Source: Boseongicola sp. H5
GTDB taxonomy: Bacteria > Pseudomonadota > Alphaproteobacteria > Rhodobacterales > Rhodobacteraceae
Length of the DNA stretch: 64,000 nucleotides
Assembly: GCA_020622165.1 (NCBI GenBank)
Contig: JACNMN010000012.1
Coordinates: 1-64,000, forward strand
Direction: 5' to 3'
Shown here: positions 53,017 to 61,993 of the stretch, piece by piece
Layout of the letters: the number at the start of each line of letters is the position of its first letter
How positions within the stretch are numbered: position 1 is the first letter of the stretch
The notes under the pieces: model-generated
Told to the model about the DNA's origin: nothing
Database searches by the model: none
Seen by the model: the letters and a program-made list of their open reading frames with translations, nothing else
Made by a program: the position numbers and the translations under genes

Positions 53017-55008
53017 ATGTTTACCCATCTCAGTCTGCGTTTGCGCATATTCCTGTTCTTCGCCCTTCTGGCCGTCGGCGGCTCCGCCCTGATGATCGCG
53101 GGGCTGACGCTCGGATACATCCGTCTGGGCGAAGACCATGCCCTGCCGAGCTTCGTGATCGCGGGTGCCATCGGCGTCTTGGCGATTTTCGGGCTGACCG
53201 CTTGGGTCTGGATTCTGTTCGATGAAAACGTGGCCCGCCCGGTGGAAAGACTGGCCGCCGACATGCGGGCGAGGGCCCATGCCGATGTCGATCTGGATAT
53301 CGACCACGCACCGGCGCGTTATCTGGGCGATCTGGCCCCTGCGGCGGCGGCGGTGGCCTCGAACCTCACCAAGACGCGCAACGCCATGGCGCAGGCGATC
53401 GGTCGCGAGACCGCACGGCTCGGCCTTGAGAAATCGCGGCTGGAAACGCTTCTGGCCGAGGTGCCGGATGGTGTTCTTTTCTGCACCCCGGATCACTGCG
53501 TGGCGCTATACAACGGCCAGGCCCGGACGGTTCTGGACAACAGCCCGGCCCTGGGGCTCAACCGGTCTCTGGCCGATGTGATCCTGCCGGGCCCGGTGCA
53601 TCAGGCCTATGAGCGGCTGCTGGCCGCCGAAGCGCAGGAGGGCGCGGATATTCTGTGTGCCACCAAGGCAGGCGCAAAGCTGCTTGAGGCGCGCATGCGG
53701 CTGATGTGGCTCGACGCGCAGGAAACCAAACAGCCGGGCTATATTCTGAGCTTGCGGGATGTGACGACCGATCTGAAGATCCACGCAGAGCGCGCCCATC
53801 TGCTGAACTCCCTTCTTGATGCGGCGAAAGGGGCCGTCACCAGCAAGGACCCGAGCGCGATGGAGTACCTTGTCAGCACCACGGCCGAGGTGGCCGCCCG
53901 CAAACCCCTCACGGATACCGCATGGTGGCCGATGGAAGCCCTTGCCGCGACAGATCTGGGCGCGGCGCTGTCATCACGGCTGAAACGCAAGGGCGTGCCC
54001 ATTTCCACCGATCTGCCCGCCCTGAAACTGCGCTGCGACGGGTTCGCGGTGACCCGGCTTCTGGAACGTCTGGCGCTGGAATGGGTGGCGGCGGGCGCCA
54101 GCGCATTGAAACTCGGCTTTGCGGATGACACGCAGAGCACGGGCCGGCTTGTGTTATCAGCCACGGGCGCCCCGCCCGACAGCGAAACGCTGACGCGCTG
54201 GCTGGCCACGCCGCTCAGTCCGGGTCTGGCGCAGTTTGCCGGCCGGGACGTGCTGGTGACGCATGCCACGAGGCTGGTTCCCGACCCCTCCGGCGCGCTC
54301 CATCTGACCCTGCCGCTCGCGGATCCGCGGCCCCGCGGCACCGCACGGGTGATCCAGTATGATTTTGAGCTTTTGCATGCGGATATCCCAAAGGAGATCG
54401 CGGAGGCCGCGCTCAGGCAGTTGAATTACGTGGTGTTCGATACCGAAACCACGGGGCTGAACCCGCAAGTGGACGAGATCTGCCAGATCGCCGCCGTGCG
54501 GATCGTGAATGGCAAGATTGTCGACAGCGAGCGGTTCGACATGCTGGTTGACCCGGGGCGGCGCATTCCGCAGGGCTCGATCGAGGTGCATGGCGTGACC
54601 AACGAAATGGTGAAGGGCGCGCCATCGGTCGCAGAGGCGTTGAAACGGTTTCACGCCTATGCGGATGGCGCGGTTCTTGTGGCCCATAACGCCCCCTTCG
54701 ACATGAGTTTCCTTCAGCGCCGCGAGACCGAGATAGGCGCGCGCTTCGATCAGCCCATTCTGGATACGGTCCTGTGTTCGGCGATCCTGTTCGGGCAATC
54801 GGCCGATCACACGCTGGATGCGCTTTGCCAGCGGCTTGGCATCACGATCCCCGAGGCCGACAGGCATACGGCAATCGGCGACGCCATCGGCACCGCGGCG
54901 GCCTTTCGCAAGATGATCCCGATGCTGGAAGCGGCAGATCTGCCCAGTTTGGGGGCAACAATCAAGGCTTTCGACAAACATGCCCGCCTGATCGAGCATC
55001 TCAATTGA
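53017..55008 (+). CDS. membrane sensor-like protein with C-terminal 3'-5' exonuclease domain
   Basis: A 663-residue protein. Two TM helices (LRIFLFFALLAVGGSALMIA, VIAGAIGVLAIFGLTAWVWI) with a HAMP-like stretch (VARPVERLAADMRARAHADV), a PAS-like region near 150-245 (FCTPDHCVALYNGQARTVLD), and a DnaQ/DEDDh exonuclease at the end: VVFDTETTGLNPQVDEICQI near residue 475, VLVAHNAPFDMSFL near 558, and DRHTAIGDA near 616. All three exonuclease motifs are intact. It looks like a histidine-kinase-type sensor with the kinase replaced by a nuclease. It ends the acetate module. Confidence 0.9.
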   Translation: MFTHLSLRLRIFLFFALLAVGGSALMIAGLTLGYIRLGEDHALPSFVIAGAIGVLAIFGLTAWVWILFDENVARPVERLAADMRARAHADVDLDIDHAPARYLGDLAPAAAAVASNLTKTRNAMAQAIGRETARLGLEKSRLETLLAEVPDGVLFCTPDHCVALYNGQARTVLDNSPALGLNRSLADVILPGPVHQAYERLLAAEAQEGADILCATKAGAKLLEARMRLMWLDAQETKQPGYILSLRDVTTDLKIHAERAHLLNSLLDAAKGAVTSKDPSAMEYLVSTTAEVAARKPLTDTAWWPMEALAATDLGAALSSRLKRKGVPISTDLPALKLRCDGFAVTRLLERLALEWVAAGASALKLGFADDTQSTGRLVLSATGAPPDSETLTRWLATPLSPGLAQFAGRDVLVTHATRLVPDPSGALHLTLPLADPRPRGTARVIQYDFELLHADIPKEIAEAALRQLNYVVFDTETTGLNPQVDEICQIAAVRIVNGKIVDSERFDMLVDPGRRIPQGSIEVHGVTNEMVKGAPSVAEALKRFHAYADGAVLVAHNAPFDMSFLQRRETEIGARFDQPILDTVLCSAILFGQSADHTLDALCQRLGITIPEADRHTAIGDAIGTAAAFRKMIPMLEAADLPSLGATIKAFDKHARLIEHLN

Positions 55009-55014
55009 CGTGAG

Positions 55015-55038
55015 GCTGCAGGTGCAGCATTTTCTTTT
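55015..55038 (+). terminator. intrinsic terminator after the exonuclease gene
   Basis: GCTGC-AGGT-GCAGC hairpin followed by ATTTTCTTTT, seven bases after the stop codon. This is a clean rho-independent terminator closing the acetate module. Confidence 0.75.
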
Positions 55039-55062
55039 AGAAGAATCGCGAAAGGATCTCAG

Positions 55063-55767
55063 ATGGCGCGTATACCGCTTTACCGCAAGGCCGAAACGGA
55101 AATGCTGCGGCGCATCAAGACCGGCGAATGGCTCGTCGGCCAGCGGCTTGGAAACGAGTTTCAGCTGGCCGAGGAGTTCGGCGTAAGCCAGGGCACCATG
55201 CGCCGCGCGCTCATCACGCTGGAAGACCAGGGCTTTCTGGCGCGAAAACCGGGCCGCGGCACCATCGTGGCAAACCCTGGCGATACCGGCGATGACGCGA
55301 CGGCCCGGACCGGTTTCGACCGTTTGGCCACGCCCGGCGGCGAGCCGCCCGACCTTGCGGTGTTTCGAAGCCGCACGACCGGCCGCCGCGCCGAGGCCGC
55401 GGAGGCAGAGACGCTGGGCGAGGCAAGGGCCCTTGTGGTGGAACGGATGCTCAAACGCGGCTCTCGCCGGTTCGCGCAGGATGAGATCAGCCTGCCGGAG
55501 AGCCTGCTTGAGGATCTGGATGGCGAGGCGGCGGTGACCCTGCCGGACCTGTTATCCGCGCATGGTCTGGGCGTCGCACAGATCGAGGACCGGATTACCG
55601 CCGAGCTCAGCTCGATGAGCGAGGCGGTCGCCCTGGAGGTCGACCGCAACACGGCGCTTCTGGTACTCAGACGGGTCGCGAAGGATGCGTCGGGCAGAGT
55701 TCTGGCCATTCAGGTCATGAAAATGGCCAGCGACGATGTGGGCTATACAGTCGGTCTTGTCGGATGA
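55063..55767 (+). CDS. GntR-family regulator (HutC/UTRA type)
   Basis: A 234-residue regulator. N-terminal GntR HTH (IPLYRKAETEMLRRIKTGEW; EEFGVSQGTMRRALITLEDQ) and a UTRA ligand domain (VVERMLKRGSRRFAQDEISL; DRITAELSSMSEAVALEVDR). Ribosome site AAAGGA. It converges with a dehydrogenase operon and probably regulates a nearby sugar or aromatic gene set; target unknown. Confidence 0.9.
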   Translation: MARIPLYRKAETEMLRRIKTGEWLVGQRLGNEFQLAEEFGVSQGTMRRALITLEDQGFLARKPGRGTIVANPGDTGDDATARTGFDRLATPGGEPPDLAVFRSRTTGRRAEAAEAETLGEARALVVERMLKRGSRRFAQDEISLPESLLEDLDGEAAVTLPDLLSAHGLGVAQIEDRITAELSSMSEAVALEVDRNTALLVLRRVAKDASGRVLAIQVMKMASDDVGYTVGLVG

Positions 55768-55841
55768 TCCAGCCGGTCACCCGATAGCCCATCACAGCCC
55801 AAGGAGGCCGCCCACCCGATTTGCGTATTTGACGGAATCCG

Positions 55842-57290
55842 TCAGAGCCCGTCGATGCAGACGTATTTCGTATCGAGATAATCATCGAGACCCTGGCTGC
55901 CGCCCTCCTTGCCCATGCCGGATTCCTTAACCCCGCCGAACGGCGCCTCGACCGTCGTGATCAGGCCGGAATTGATGCCGATCATGCCATATTGCAGCCC
56001 GTCGTTCAGACGGAAGGCGCGCGCGAGATCGGTCGTGTAGGCGTAGGATGCGAGGCCGAACACCGTATCATTGGCCATGGCAATCGCCTCCTCCTCCGTT
56101 TCGAAGCGGAAGACCGGCGCAAGCGGTCCAAAAATCTCCTCCTGCGCGAAGGCCATGTCCTGGGTGGCCCCGGTCAGCACGGTTGGCTCGAAGAACTGCC
56201 CGCCCAGGGCATGGCGATTGCCGCCAACCGCGACCTCCGCCCCCTTGGATGTGGCATCGGCAAGTAGGCTTTCGACCTTTTCCACCGCCTCCATGTCGAT
56301 CATCGGGCCCTGCTCGACACCATCCTCGCGCCCGTCGCCGACTTTCATCGCGCGGGTCTTCTCCACCAGTTTCTCGACGAAGGCGTCATGGATGCCGGAC
56401 TGCACATAGATGCGGTTCGCGCAGACGCAGGTCTGCCCCATATTGCGATACTTGGACATCATGACGCCCTCCACCGCGGCGTCCAGATCGGCATCGTCGA
56501 ACACCAGAAACGGTGCGTTGCCGCCCAGTTCCATGGAGACTTTCTTGACCGTGTCCGCGCTGCCCCGGATCAGCTCCTTGCCGACCGCGGTGGAGCCGGT
56601 GAAGGTAATCTTGCGCACCTCGTCGCGTGCCATCATCGCGCCCGCGATTTCCTTGGCGGACCCGGTGAGGACGTTCACGGTGCCGGACGGAAAGCCGACC
56701 TCCTCGGCCAGCGCGGCCCATGCAAGACCGGAATAGGGGGTGGCTGTGGCAGGTTTGGCCACGACGGTGCAGCCGACAGCCAGCGCAGGCGCCAGTTTGC
56801 GGGCAAGCATGGAGGACGGGAAATTCCACGGCGTGATCATTCCCACCACGCCAACCGGATGCCGCGTCACGAGAATGCGGCGGCCGTTGACGCCTGCGGG
56901 CACGATCTCCCCCTTGGCGCGGCGCGCTTCCTCGGCGAACCAGCGGACATACTGGGCGCCGATGGCGATCTCGCCCGTCGCCTCCGCAAGCGGCTTGCCC
57001 ATCTCCACGGTCAGCAACTCCGCCAGATCGGCCTGATTGTCCATCAGCGCGTCATGCAGCTTCCAGAGCAGATCGAGCCGATCCATGAGCGCCATGCCCG
57101 AGAACGCCGGGAACGTCGATTGCGCGGCGTCGATGGCGCGCAGCGTCTCGGCCTTCCCGGCCTTGGGAACCGTGCCGATGACCTCGCCGCTGGCGGGGTT
57201 CGTCACATCGATGGCCGCGCCGTCATCCGCGCCGACCCATTGGCCTGAAATGAAATTCTTCTCGCGCAGCCAGGTCCGGTATCCGCTCAT
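55842..57290 (-). CDS. gabD: succinate-semialdehyde dehydrogenase-like aldehyde dehydrogenase
   Basis: A 482-residue NAD(P)-dependent ALDH. Glu motif MELGGNAPFLVFDDADLD and catalytic Cys in NMGQTCVCANRIYV are intact, and the GabD patterns (GMITPWNFPSSMLARKLAPA; GGVKESGMGKEGG) favour succinate-semialdehyde. ATG 57290 overlaps the TGA of the upstream GAPDH-like gene (ATGA), so they share a transcript. No gabT is next to it, so a related semialdehyde substrate is possible. Confidence 0.9.
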   Translation of the reverse strand: MSGYRTWLREKNFISGQWVGADDGAAIDVTNPASGEVIGTVPKAGKAETLRAIDAAQSTFPAFSGMALMDRLDLLWKLHDALMDNQADLAELLTVEMGKPLAEATGEIAIGAQYVRWFAEEARRAKGEIVPAGVNGRRILVTRHPVGVVGMITPWNFPSSMLARKLAPALAVGCTVVAKPATATPYSGLAWAALAEEVGFPSGTVNVLTGSAKEIAGAMMARDEVRKITFTGSTAVGKELIRGSADTVKKVSMELGGNAPFLVFDDADLDAAVEGVMMSKYRNMGQTCVCANRIYVQSGIHDAFVEKLVEKTRAMKVGDGREDGVEQGPMIDMEAVEKVESLLADATSKGAEVAVGGNRHALGGQFFEPTVLTGATQDMAFAQEEIFGPLAPVFRFETEEEAIAMANDTVFGLASYAYTTDLARAFRLNDGLQYGMIGINSGLITTVEAPFGGVKESGMGKEGGSQGLDDYLDTKYVCIDGL

Positions 57291-58285
57291 GCCAACTCTC
57301 CCATTCTCACGGCTACATCCAGCATCCGGCAGGAGAAGCCCCATTCATTGTCGTACCACCCGAAAACGCGCAGCATCCCCCCTTTGGACCGCTTGATCTC
57401 CGGCCCGGCAATCACGAGGGATTCCGGACGGGCGCGCAGATCGGACGACACAAGGGGCTGGTCGGTGAACCCCAGAATCGGGCCCGCGGTTCCGCGCAAC
57501 ATTTCCCGCGCCTCTTCGGCGGTGGGGGCGTCTTCCGTGATGAGCGCCAGATCGATCGCGGACACACTGGCCGTGGGCACCCGCACCGCCGAGCCCGTGA
57601 TGCGCCCCGCAAGATGCGGCAGGACCAGATCGACCAACGCTTCGGCACTGGTGGAGGTCGGCACCATCGACAGGGCCGCGGCGCGGGATCGCGCCAGATC
57701 GCCGGTTGGCGCATCCACGGTGGGCTGGCTGCCGGTATAGCAATGAATCGTCGTCATCAACGCGGTTTGCAGACCATAGGCCTCGTCCAGCACCTGAACC
57801 AGCGGCGCGACGGCATTGGTGGTGCATGATGCGTTGGAAACGATGCGATGGGCGGGCGCCAACAGATCGTCATTCGCCCCCAGAACCACGGTCAGATCCG
57901 CCTGCGGCGACGGGCCGGAGATCAACACGCGGCCAGCACCCGCCGCAAGCCCGGCCTCCGCCACTGCGCGATCCTTGGCGCGACCCGTGCATTCCATCAG
58001 GATATCCACATCCGCCAGCGGCACCGCGCCCAGATCGGACACATGCGAAAGAGGAATGCGGCGCCCGTCTATCACCAAAGCTCCCGGCGCCGTCTCGACC
58101 GTGCCCGGATAGGGGCCGAAAACGCTGTCATACTGAAACAAATAGGCGCAGGTTTCGGGCGGCGCGATATCGTTGATCGCAACGATCTCCACCCCGGGCC
58201 AGTCCGCCCGCGTCAGAGCTGCACGCAGAACCGAGCGCCCGATACGCCCGAACCCGTTGATCGCAACCCGAACCGTTCTGGTCAT
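57287..58285 (-). CDS. GAPDH-like dehydrogenase
   Basis: A 332-residue type I GAPDH-fold enzyme. N-terminal VRVAINGFGRIGRSVLRAAL, catalytic Cys154 in SNASCTTNAVAPLVQVLDEA, phosphate loop PTSTSA and C-terminal GWYDNEWGFSCRM. The active-site strand reads HCYTGSQ where housekeeping GAPDH has HSYTNDQ, so it may be a side-branch or erythrose-4-phosphate-type enzyme. It is first in an operon with the gabD-like gene and divergent from pobA. Confidence 0.88.
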   Translation of the reverse strand: MTRTVRVAINGFGRIGRSVLRAALTRADWPGVEIVAINDIAPPETCAYLFQYDSVFGPYPGTVETAPGALVIDGRRIPLSHVSDLGAVPLADVDILMECTGRAKDRAVAEAGLAAGAGRVLISGPSPQADLTVVLGANDDLLAPAHRIVSNASCTTNAVAPLVQVLDEAYGLQTALMTTIHCYTGSQPTVDAPTGDLARSRAAALSMVPTSTSAEALVDLVLPHLAGRITGSAVRVPTASVSAIDLALITEDAPTAEEAREMLRGTAGPILGFTDQPLVSSDLRARPESLVIAGPEIKRSKGGMLRVFGWYDNEWGFSCRMLDVAVRMGELA

Positions 58286-58435
58286 CTTGCCGTCTCCTTG
58301 CCCCCTGCCTACTCATGCACCCACGGCGCAGGGGACGCAACGGTTGGCACACCGAACCGGGCCTCCCCGACCGAGAAGCGTTTTACAAAGCATCGGCAAC
58401 ACGCCAATATTCGCACCAAGGAGAGAGGGACTTTC

Positions 58436-59605
58436 ATGCGAACACAGGTTGCCATCATCGGCGGCGGACCATCGGGCCTGCTGCTGTCTCAGTTGTTACA
58501 TCTCCGCGGCATCAGTTCCGTCGTTCTGGAACGCAAGACGAAGGACTACGTTCTGGGCCGCATCCGCGCCGGTGTGCTTGAACAGGGGCTTGTCCGGCTG
58601 ATGGAAGAGGCCAATGTCGCCGGGCGAATGCACCGCGAGGGCTTTGTCCATGACGGCACGTTGGTGGCCTATGGCGACGAGATGTTCCATGTGGATTTCA
58701 AGGCCCATACCGGGTCGGGCGTCATGCTCTACGGACAGACCGAGCTGACGCGCGATCTCTACGAGGCGCGCGAGAAGGCCGGCGGAGAGTTGATTTTCAA
58801 TGTCGAGGATGTGGAGATTGCGGGCGCCAATACCGATTGCCCGCAGGTGCATTACCGCGTCGGCGATAGGATCCATCAGCTGAATTGCGATTTCGTGGCC
58901 GGCTGCGATGGCTTCCACGGGGTCAGCCGCCGGACGATTCCCACGGATCAGAAGCGCGAATACGAGAAGGTCTATCCCTTCGGCTGGCTTGGCATCCTGT
59001 CGGAAACGCCGCCTGTGAACGACGAACTGATCTACTCCAACTCCGAGAGGGGCTTTGCGCTGTGCTCCATGCGCAACGCGAATCTGAGCCGCTACTATAT
59101 CCAGTGTTCCCTGTCGGACCGGCCCGAGGATTGGACCGATCACGCCTTCTGGGACGAGTTGAAGCGCCGCATCCCGGCCGAGCAGGCCGAAGCGATTGTG
59201 ATGGGGCCGTCGATCGAGAAATCCATCGCGCCCTTGCGGTCCTTCGTCTGCGAGCCGATGCGATGGGGGCGGCTGTTCCTGTGCGGCGATGCGGCCCATA
59301 TCGTGCCGCCCACCGGGGCCAAGGGGCTCAACACCGCCGCGTCCGATGTGCAGTATCTCTACACCGGGCTTCGCAGATTTTATGAAGACGGCGACATGGA
59401 GGGGCTGGACAGCTACTCCGCCAAGGCGCTGGCACGGGTCTGGAAGGCCGAGCGGTTCAGCTGGTGGTTCTCCTCGCTCATGCATCGCTATCCGGATCAG
59501 TCGATGTTCGATCACAAAATGCAGATTGCCGAACTTGAATTCCTGCGCAGCAGCGATGCCGCGCAAAAGGCCATGGCCGAGAATTATGTCGGCCTGCCCT
59601 ACTAG
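58436..59605 (+). CDS. pobA: 4-hydroxybenzoate 3-monooxygenase
   Basis: A 389-residue class A flavoprotein converting 4-hydroxybenzoate to protocatechuate. FAD motif [20 protein letters not shown] at the N-terminus, [10 protein letters not shown] near residue 42, DG motif [14 protein letters not shown] and GD motif [20 protein letters not shown]. Length is typical for PobA. ATG has AGGAGAGAGG nearby. It leads directly to pcaH and pcaG, which cleave its product. Confidence 0.97.
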   Translation: MRTQVAIIGGGPSGLLLSQLLHLRGISSVVLERKTKDYVLGRIRAGVLEQGLVRLMEEANVAGRMHREGFVHDGTLVAYGDEMFHVDFKAHTGSGVMLYGQTELTRDLYEAREKAGGELIFNVEDVEIAGANTDCPQVHYRVGDRIHQLNCDFVAGCDGFHGVSRRTIPTDQKREYEKVYPFGWLGILSETPPVNDELIYSNSERGFALCSMRNANLSRYYIQCSLSDRPEDWTDHAFWDELKRRIPAEQAEAIVMGPSIEKSIAPLRSFVCEPMRWGRLFLCGDAAHIVPPTGAKGLNTAASDVQYLYTGLRRFYEDGDMEGLDSYSAKALARVWKAERFSWWFSSLMHRYPDQSMFDHKMQIAELEFLRSSDAAQKAMAENYVGLPY

Positions 59606-59625
59606 ACGAGGCGCAAGGAAACATC

Positions 59626-60369
59626 ATGTCAAACGCAGACAAGGCCCGTGCGGGCGGCTACATACCCCGGGACCGCGGCTGGCACCCGGCCCCTTTTCAT
59701 CCGCCCTACAAAACAAGCGTGAAACGCGCGCCACAGGCGGCACTTCTTTCCTTTCCCAGCACCTTGAGCGAGGAAACGGGCCCGGTTTTCGGCCACACCA
59801 TGCTGGGGCCACTCGACAATGATCTCATCCTGAATTTCGCAGCCCCCGGAGAGGCCGCGATCGGGCCGCGCATCATCGTTCATGGGCGGGTGCGCGACGA
59901 GGCCGGGCGGGGTGTGGCCGGTGCCCTGCTGGAGGTCTGGCAGGCAAATGCGGGTGGCCGCTATCGCCACAAGAAGGAAAGCTATCTTGCCGCGCTTGAC
60001 CCGAATTTCGGTGGCTGCGGCCGGGTGATCACCGATGCGGACGGGCGCTACGAATTCCGGACCGTGATGCCCGGCCCCTATCCCTGGCCCAACGGGATGA
60101 ATGACTGGCGCCCCGCGCATATCCATTTCTCGCTGTTCGGGGCCGGATTCGCGCAGCGGCTGATCACGCAGATGTATTTCGAGGGCGATCCGCTGATTGC
60201 GCATTGCCCGATCATCGGCAGCATCAGCGACCCCGCCGCCGTCGGCGCGCTGGTCGCACCCTTGGACATGGCGCGCACGGTGCCGATGGATGCCCGCGCC
60301 TACAAGTTCGATATCACGCTGCGCGGTCGCCGCCAGACCGCGTTCGAAAACCGGCCGGAGGGACTGTGA
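59626..60369 (+). CDS. pcaH: protocatechuate 3,4-dioxygenase beta subunit
   Basis: A 247-residue iron(III) dioxygenase subunit. The metal ligands are seen as Tyr/Tyr in [15 protein letters not shown] and His/His in [13 protein letters not shown]. The start gives the usual N-terminal [17 protein letters not shown]. Pairs with PcaG to open the protocatechuate ring to 3-carboxy-cis,cis-muconate. Twenty bases after pobA; pcaG starts one base after its stop. Confidence 0.97.
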   Translation: MSNADKARAGGYIPRDRGWHPAPFHPPYKTSVKRAPQAALLSFPSTLSEETGPVFGHTMLGPLDNDLILNFAAPGEAAIGPRIIVHGRVRDEAGRGVAGALLEVWQANAGGRYRHKKESYLAALDPNFGGCGRVITDADGRYEFRTVMPGPYPWPNGMNDWRPAHIHFSLFGAGFAQRLITQMYFEGDPLIAHCPIIGSISDPAAVGALVAPLDMARTVPMDARAYKFDITLRGRRQTAFENRPEGL

Positions 60370-60370
60370 T

Positions 60371-60988
60371 ATGGTTCAACCTCTTGATATACTGAAGGAA
60401 ACATCGTCGCAAACGGCTGGCCCCTATGTGCATATCGGCTGCACCCCGAATATCACGGGCATTCACGGGATCTACGACGCCGATCTTGGCGCGTCGATGA
60501 AAACGGGGCCGGTCAAGGGGCAGGAGATCACCCTGACCGGCACGGTTTACGACGGGATGGGCGCAGCGCTGAAAGATGCAATGGTCGAGATCTGGCAAGC
60601 GGATGCGGCAGGGATTTATCCATCCGCGCAGGACCCGCGCGGATCGGCGGACCCCAACTTCACCGGCTGGGGGCGCTCCGCCGGTGACATGCAGACCGGG
60701 GCTTACCGCTTCGAGACGGTCAAGCCCGGGCGCGTGCCGTTCCCCGATGGGCGCATGCAGGCACCCCACGTCACGTTCTGGATCGTCGCGCGCGGCATCA
60801 ATATCGGGTTGCACACCCGGGCCTATTTTGCCGACGAGCCGGAGGCGAATGCCGAAGACCCGATCCTGACGCGGATCGAGCATCAGTCCCGGATTCCGAC
60901 CCTTCTGGCCGAACCGGACGGATCGGGCGGCTACAGGTTCGACATCCATTTGCAGGGCCCGAACGAAACCGTCTTCTTCGATATCTGA
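60371..60988 (+). CDS. pcaG: protocatechuate 3,4-dioxygenase alpha subunit
   Basis: A 205-residue alpha subunit: ETSSQTAGPYVHIGCTP at the N-terminus and QAPHVTFWIVARGINIGLHT, the family's alpha-type dioxygenase strand that lacks the iron His pair. It supplies the other half of the active site. Last of the pobA-pcaHG operon; converges with iolG five bases away. No pcaB or pcaD adjoins it. Confidence 0.97.
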   Translation: MVQPLDILKETSSQTAGPYVHIGCTPNITGIHGIYDADLGASMKTGPVKGQEITLTGTVYDGMGAALKDAMVEIWQADAAGIYPSAQDPRGSADPNFTGWGRSAGDMQTGAYRFETVKPGRVPFPDGRMQAPHVTFWIVARGINIGLHTRAYFADEPEANAEDPILTRIEHQSRIPTLLAEPDGSGGYRFDIHLQGPNETVFFDI

Positions 60989-60993
60989 AGAAC

Positions 60994-61989
60994 CTAGCTC
61001 CCCGGCAGATTGACGATCTCGCCCTTCTGCTGTGCACGGCTGGCCGCATCGGCCAGGATCTGTGCCTGCAACCCGTCCTTGATGCCGGGTTCCGGCGCAT
61101 GCCCGTCAAGCACGGCAGACACGAACTCGGTCATCTCCGCGACATAGGCGAGGGCGTAGCGTTCCAGAAAGAAGTGCTGCGCGGGCGCGCGCCGGAAACC
61201 GGCCTCGGTGGCGATCTCCACCGTGTCCTCCAACTGGTTTTCGGCACGCAACAGCCCCTTGGAGCCATGTACCTCGATCCGCTGGTCATATCCGTAGGCT
61301 GCGCGGCGCGAGTTGGATATCTGACAGATCCGGCCCGACGCCGTAGTCAGGATCGCCGCCGCCGTATCCACATCGCCCGCGCGACCGATCTCTGCATCGA
61401 CCAAGGCGGACCCGACAGCCTGCACGCTGACCGGGTCTTCACCAAGCAGGAACCGCGCCATATCGAAATCGTGGATCATCATGTCGCGGAACAGGCCGCC
61501 GGAGCCCGATATGTAGGATATGGGCGGGGGCGACGGGTCACGGGAAAGGATTGTGACCAGTTCGACATCTCCGATCTCCCCGGCCTGCAAACGCGCGTGC
61601 AGATTGGCGAAATTCGGATCGAAACGACGATTGAAGCCGGTCATGAACGGGACGCCTGCCGCCTCCACCGCGCCGACACAGGTGCGGATATTGGCGACAT
61701 CCATGTCGACGGGCTTCTCGCAGAAAATCGCCTTGCCATTGGCGGCGGCGGCCTGGATCAGGTCGAAATGGGTATCGGTCGGCGTTCCGATGACGACCGC
61801 ATCTATATCGGCCGCCGTCAGGATTTCCTCTGCGCTCCGTGGCAGGACACCGGCCTTGTTGGCCAGCGCCTCGGCGGCGGCGGGCACCGCATCGGCCACG
61901 GCGACGAGCCTTGCCCGCTCCACCTGACCGATGGACCGGGCATGCACCTGCCCGATACGGCCGCAACCCAGAATTCCGATATTGAGCAT
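60994..61989 (-). CDS. iolG: inositol 2-dehydrogenase
   Basis: A 331-residue Gfo/Idh/MocA-family NAD dehydrogenase. N-terminal NIGILGCGRIGQVHARSIGQ, catalytic EKPVDMD region (IFCEKPVDMDVANIRTCV) and substrate His in MMIHDFDMARFLLGEDP match IolG. It oxidises myo-inositol to 2-keto-myo-inositol. ATG 61989 is chosen over the upstream frame extension to 62013. It is last in the iolC-iolB-iolJ-iolG run visible here; iolD and iolE are not in the window. Confidence 0.93.
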   Translation of the reverse strand: MLNIGILGCGRIGQVHARSIGQVERARLVAVADAVPAAAEALANKAGVLPRSAEEILTAADIDAVVIGTPTDTHFDLIQAAAANGKAIFCEKPVDMDVANIRTCVGAVEAAGVPFMTGFNRRFDPNFANLHARLQAGEIGDVELVTILSRDPSPPPISYISGSGGLFRDMMIHDFDMARFLLGEDPVSVQAVGSALVDAEIGRAGDVDTAAAILTTASGRICQISNSRRAAYGYDQRIEVHGSKGLLRAENQLEDTVEIATEAGFRRAPAQHFFLERYALAYVAEMTEFVSAVLDGHAPEPGIKDGLQAQILADAASRAQQKGEIVNLPGS

Positions 61990-61993
61990 CACG

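Noticed and set aside
57287-58285. Calling the GAPDH-like gene epd
   Set aside because: The PTSTSA loop and TTN active-site pattern are closer to GAPDH, and no pdxB or other PLP gene is adjacent.
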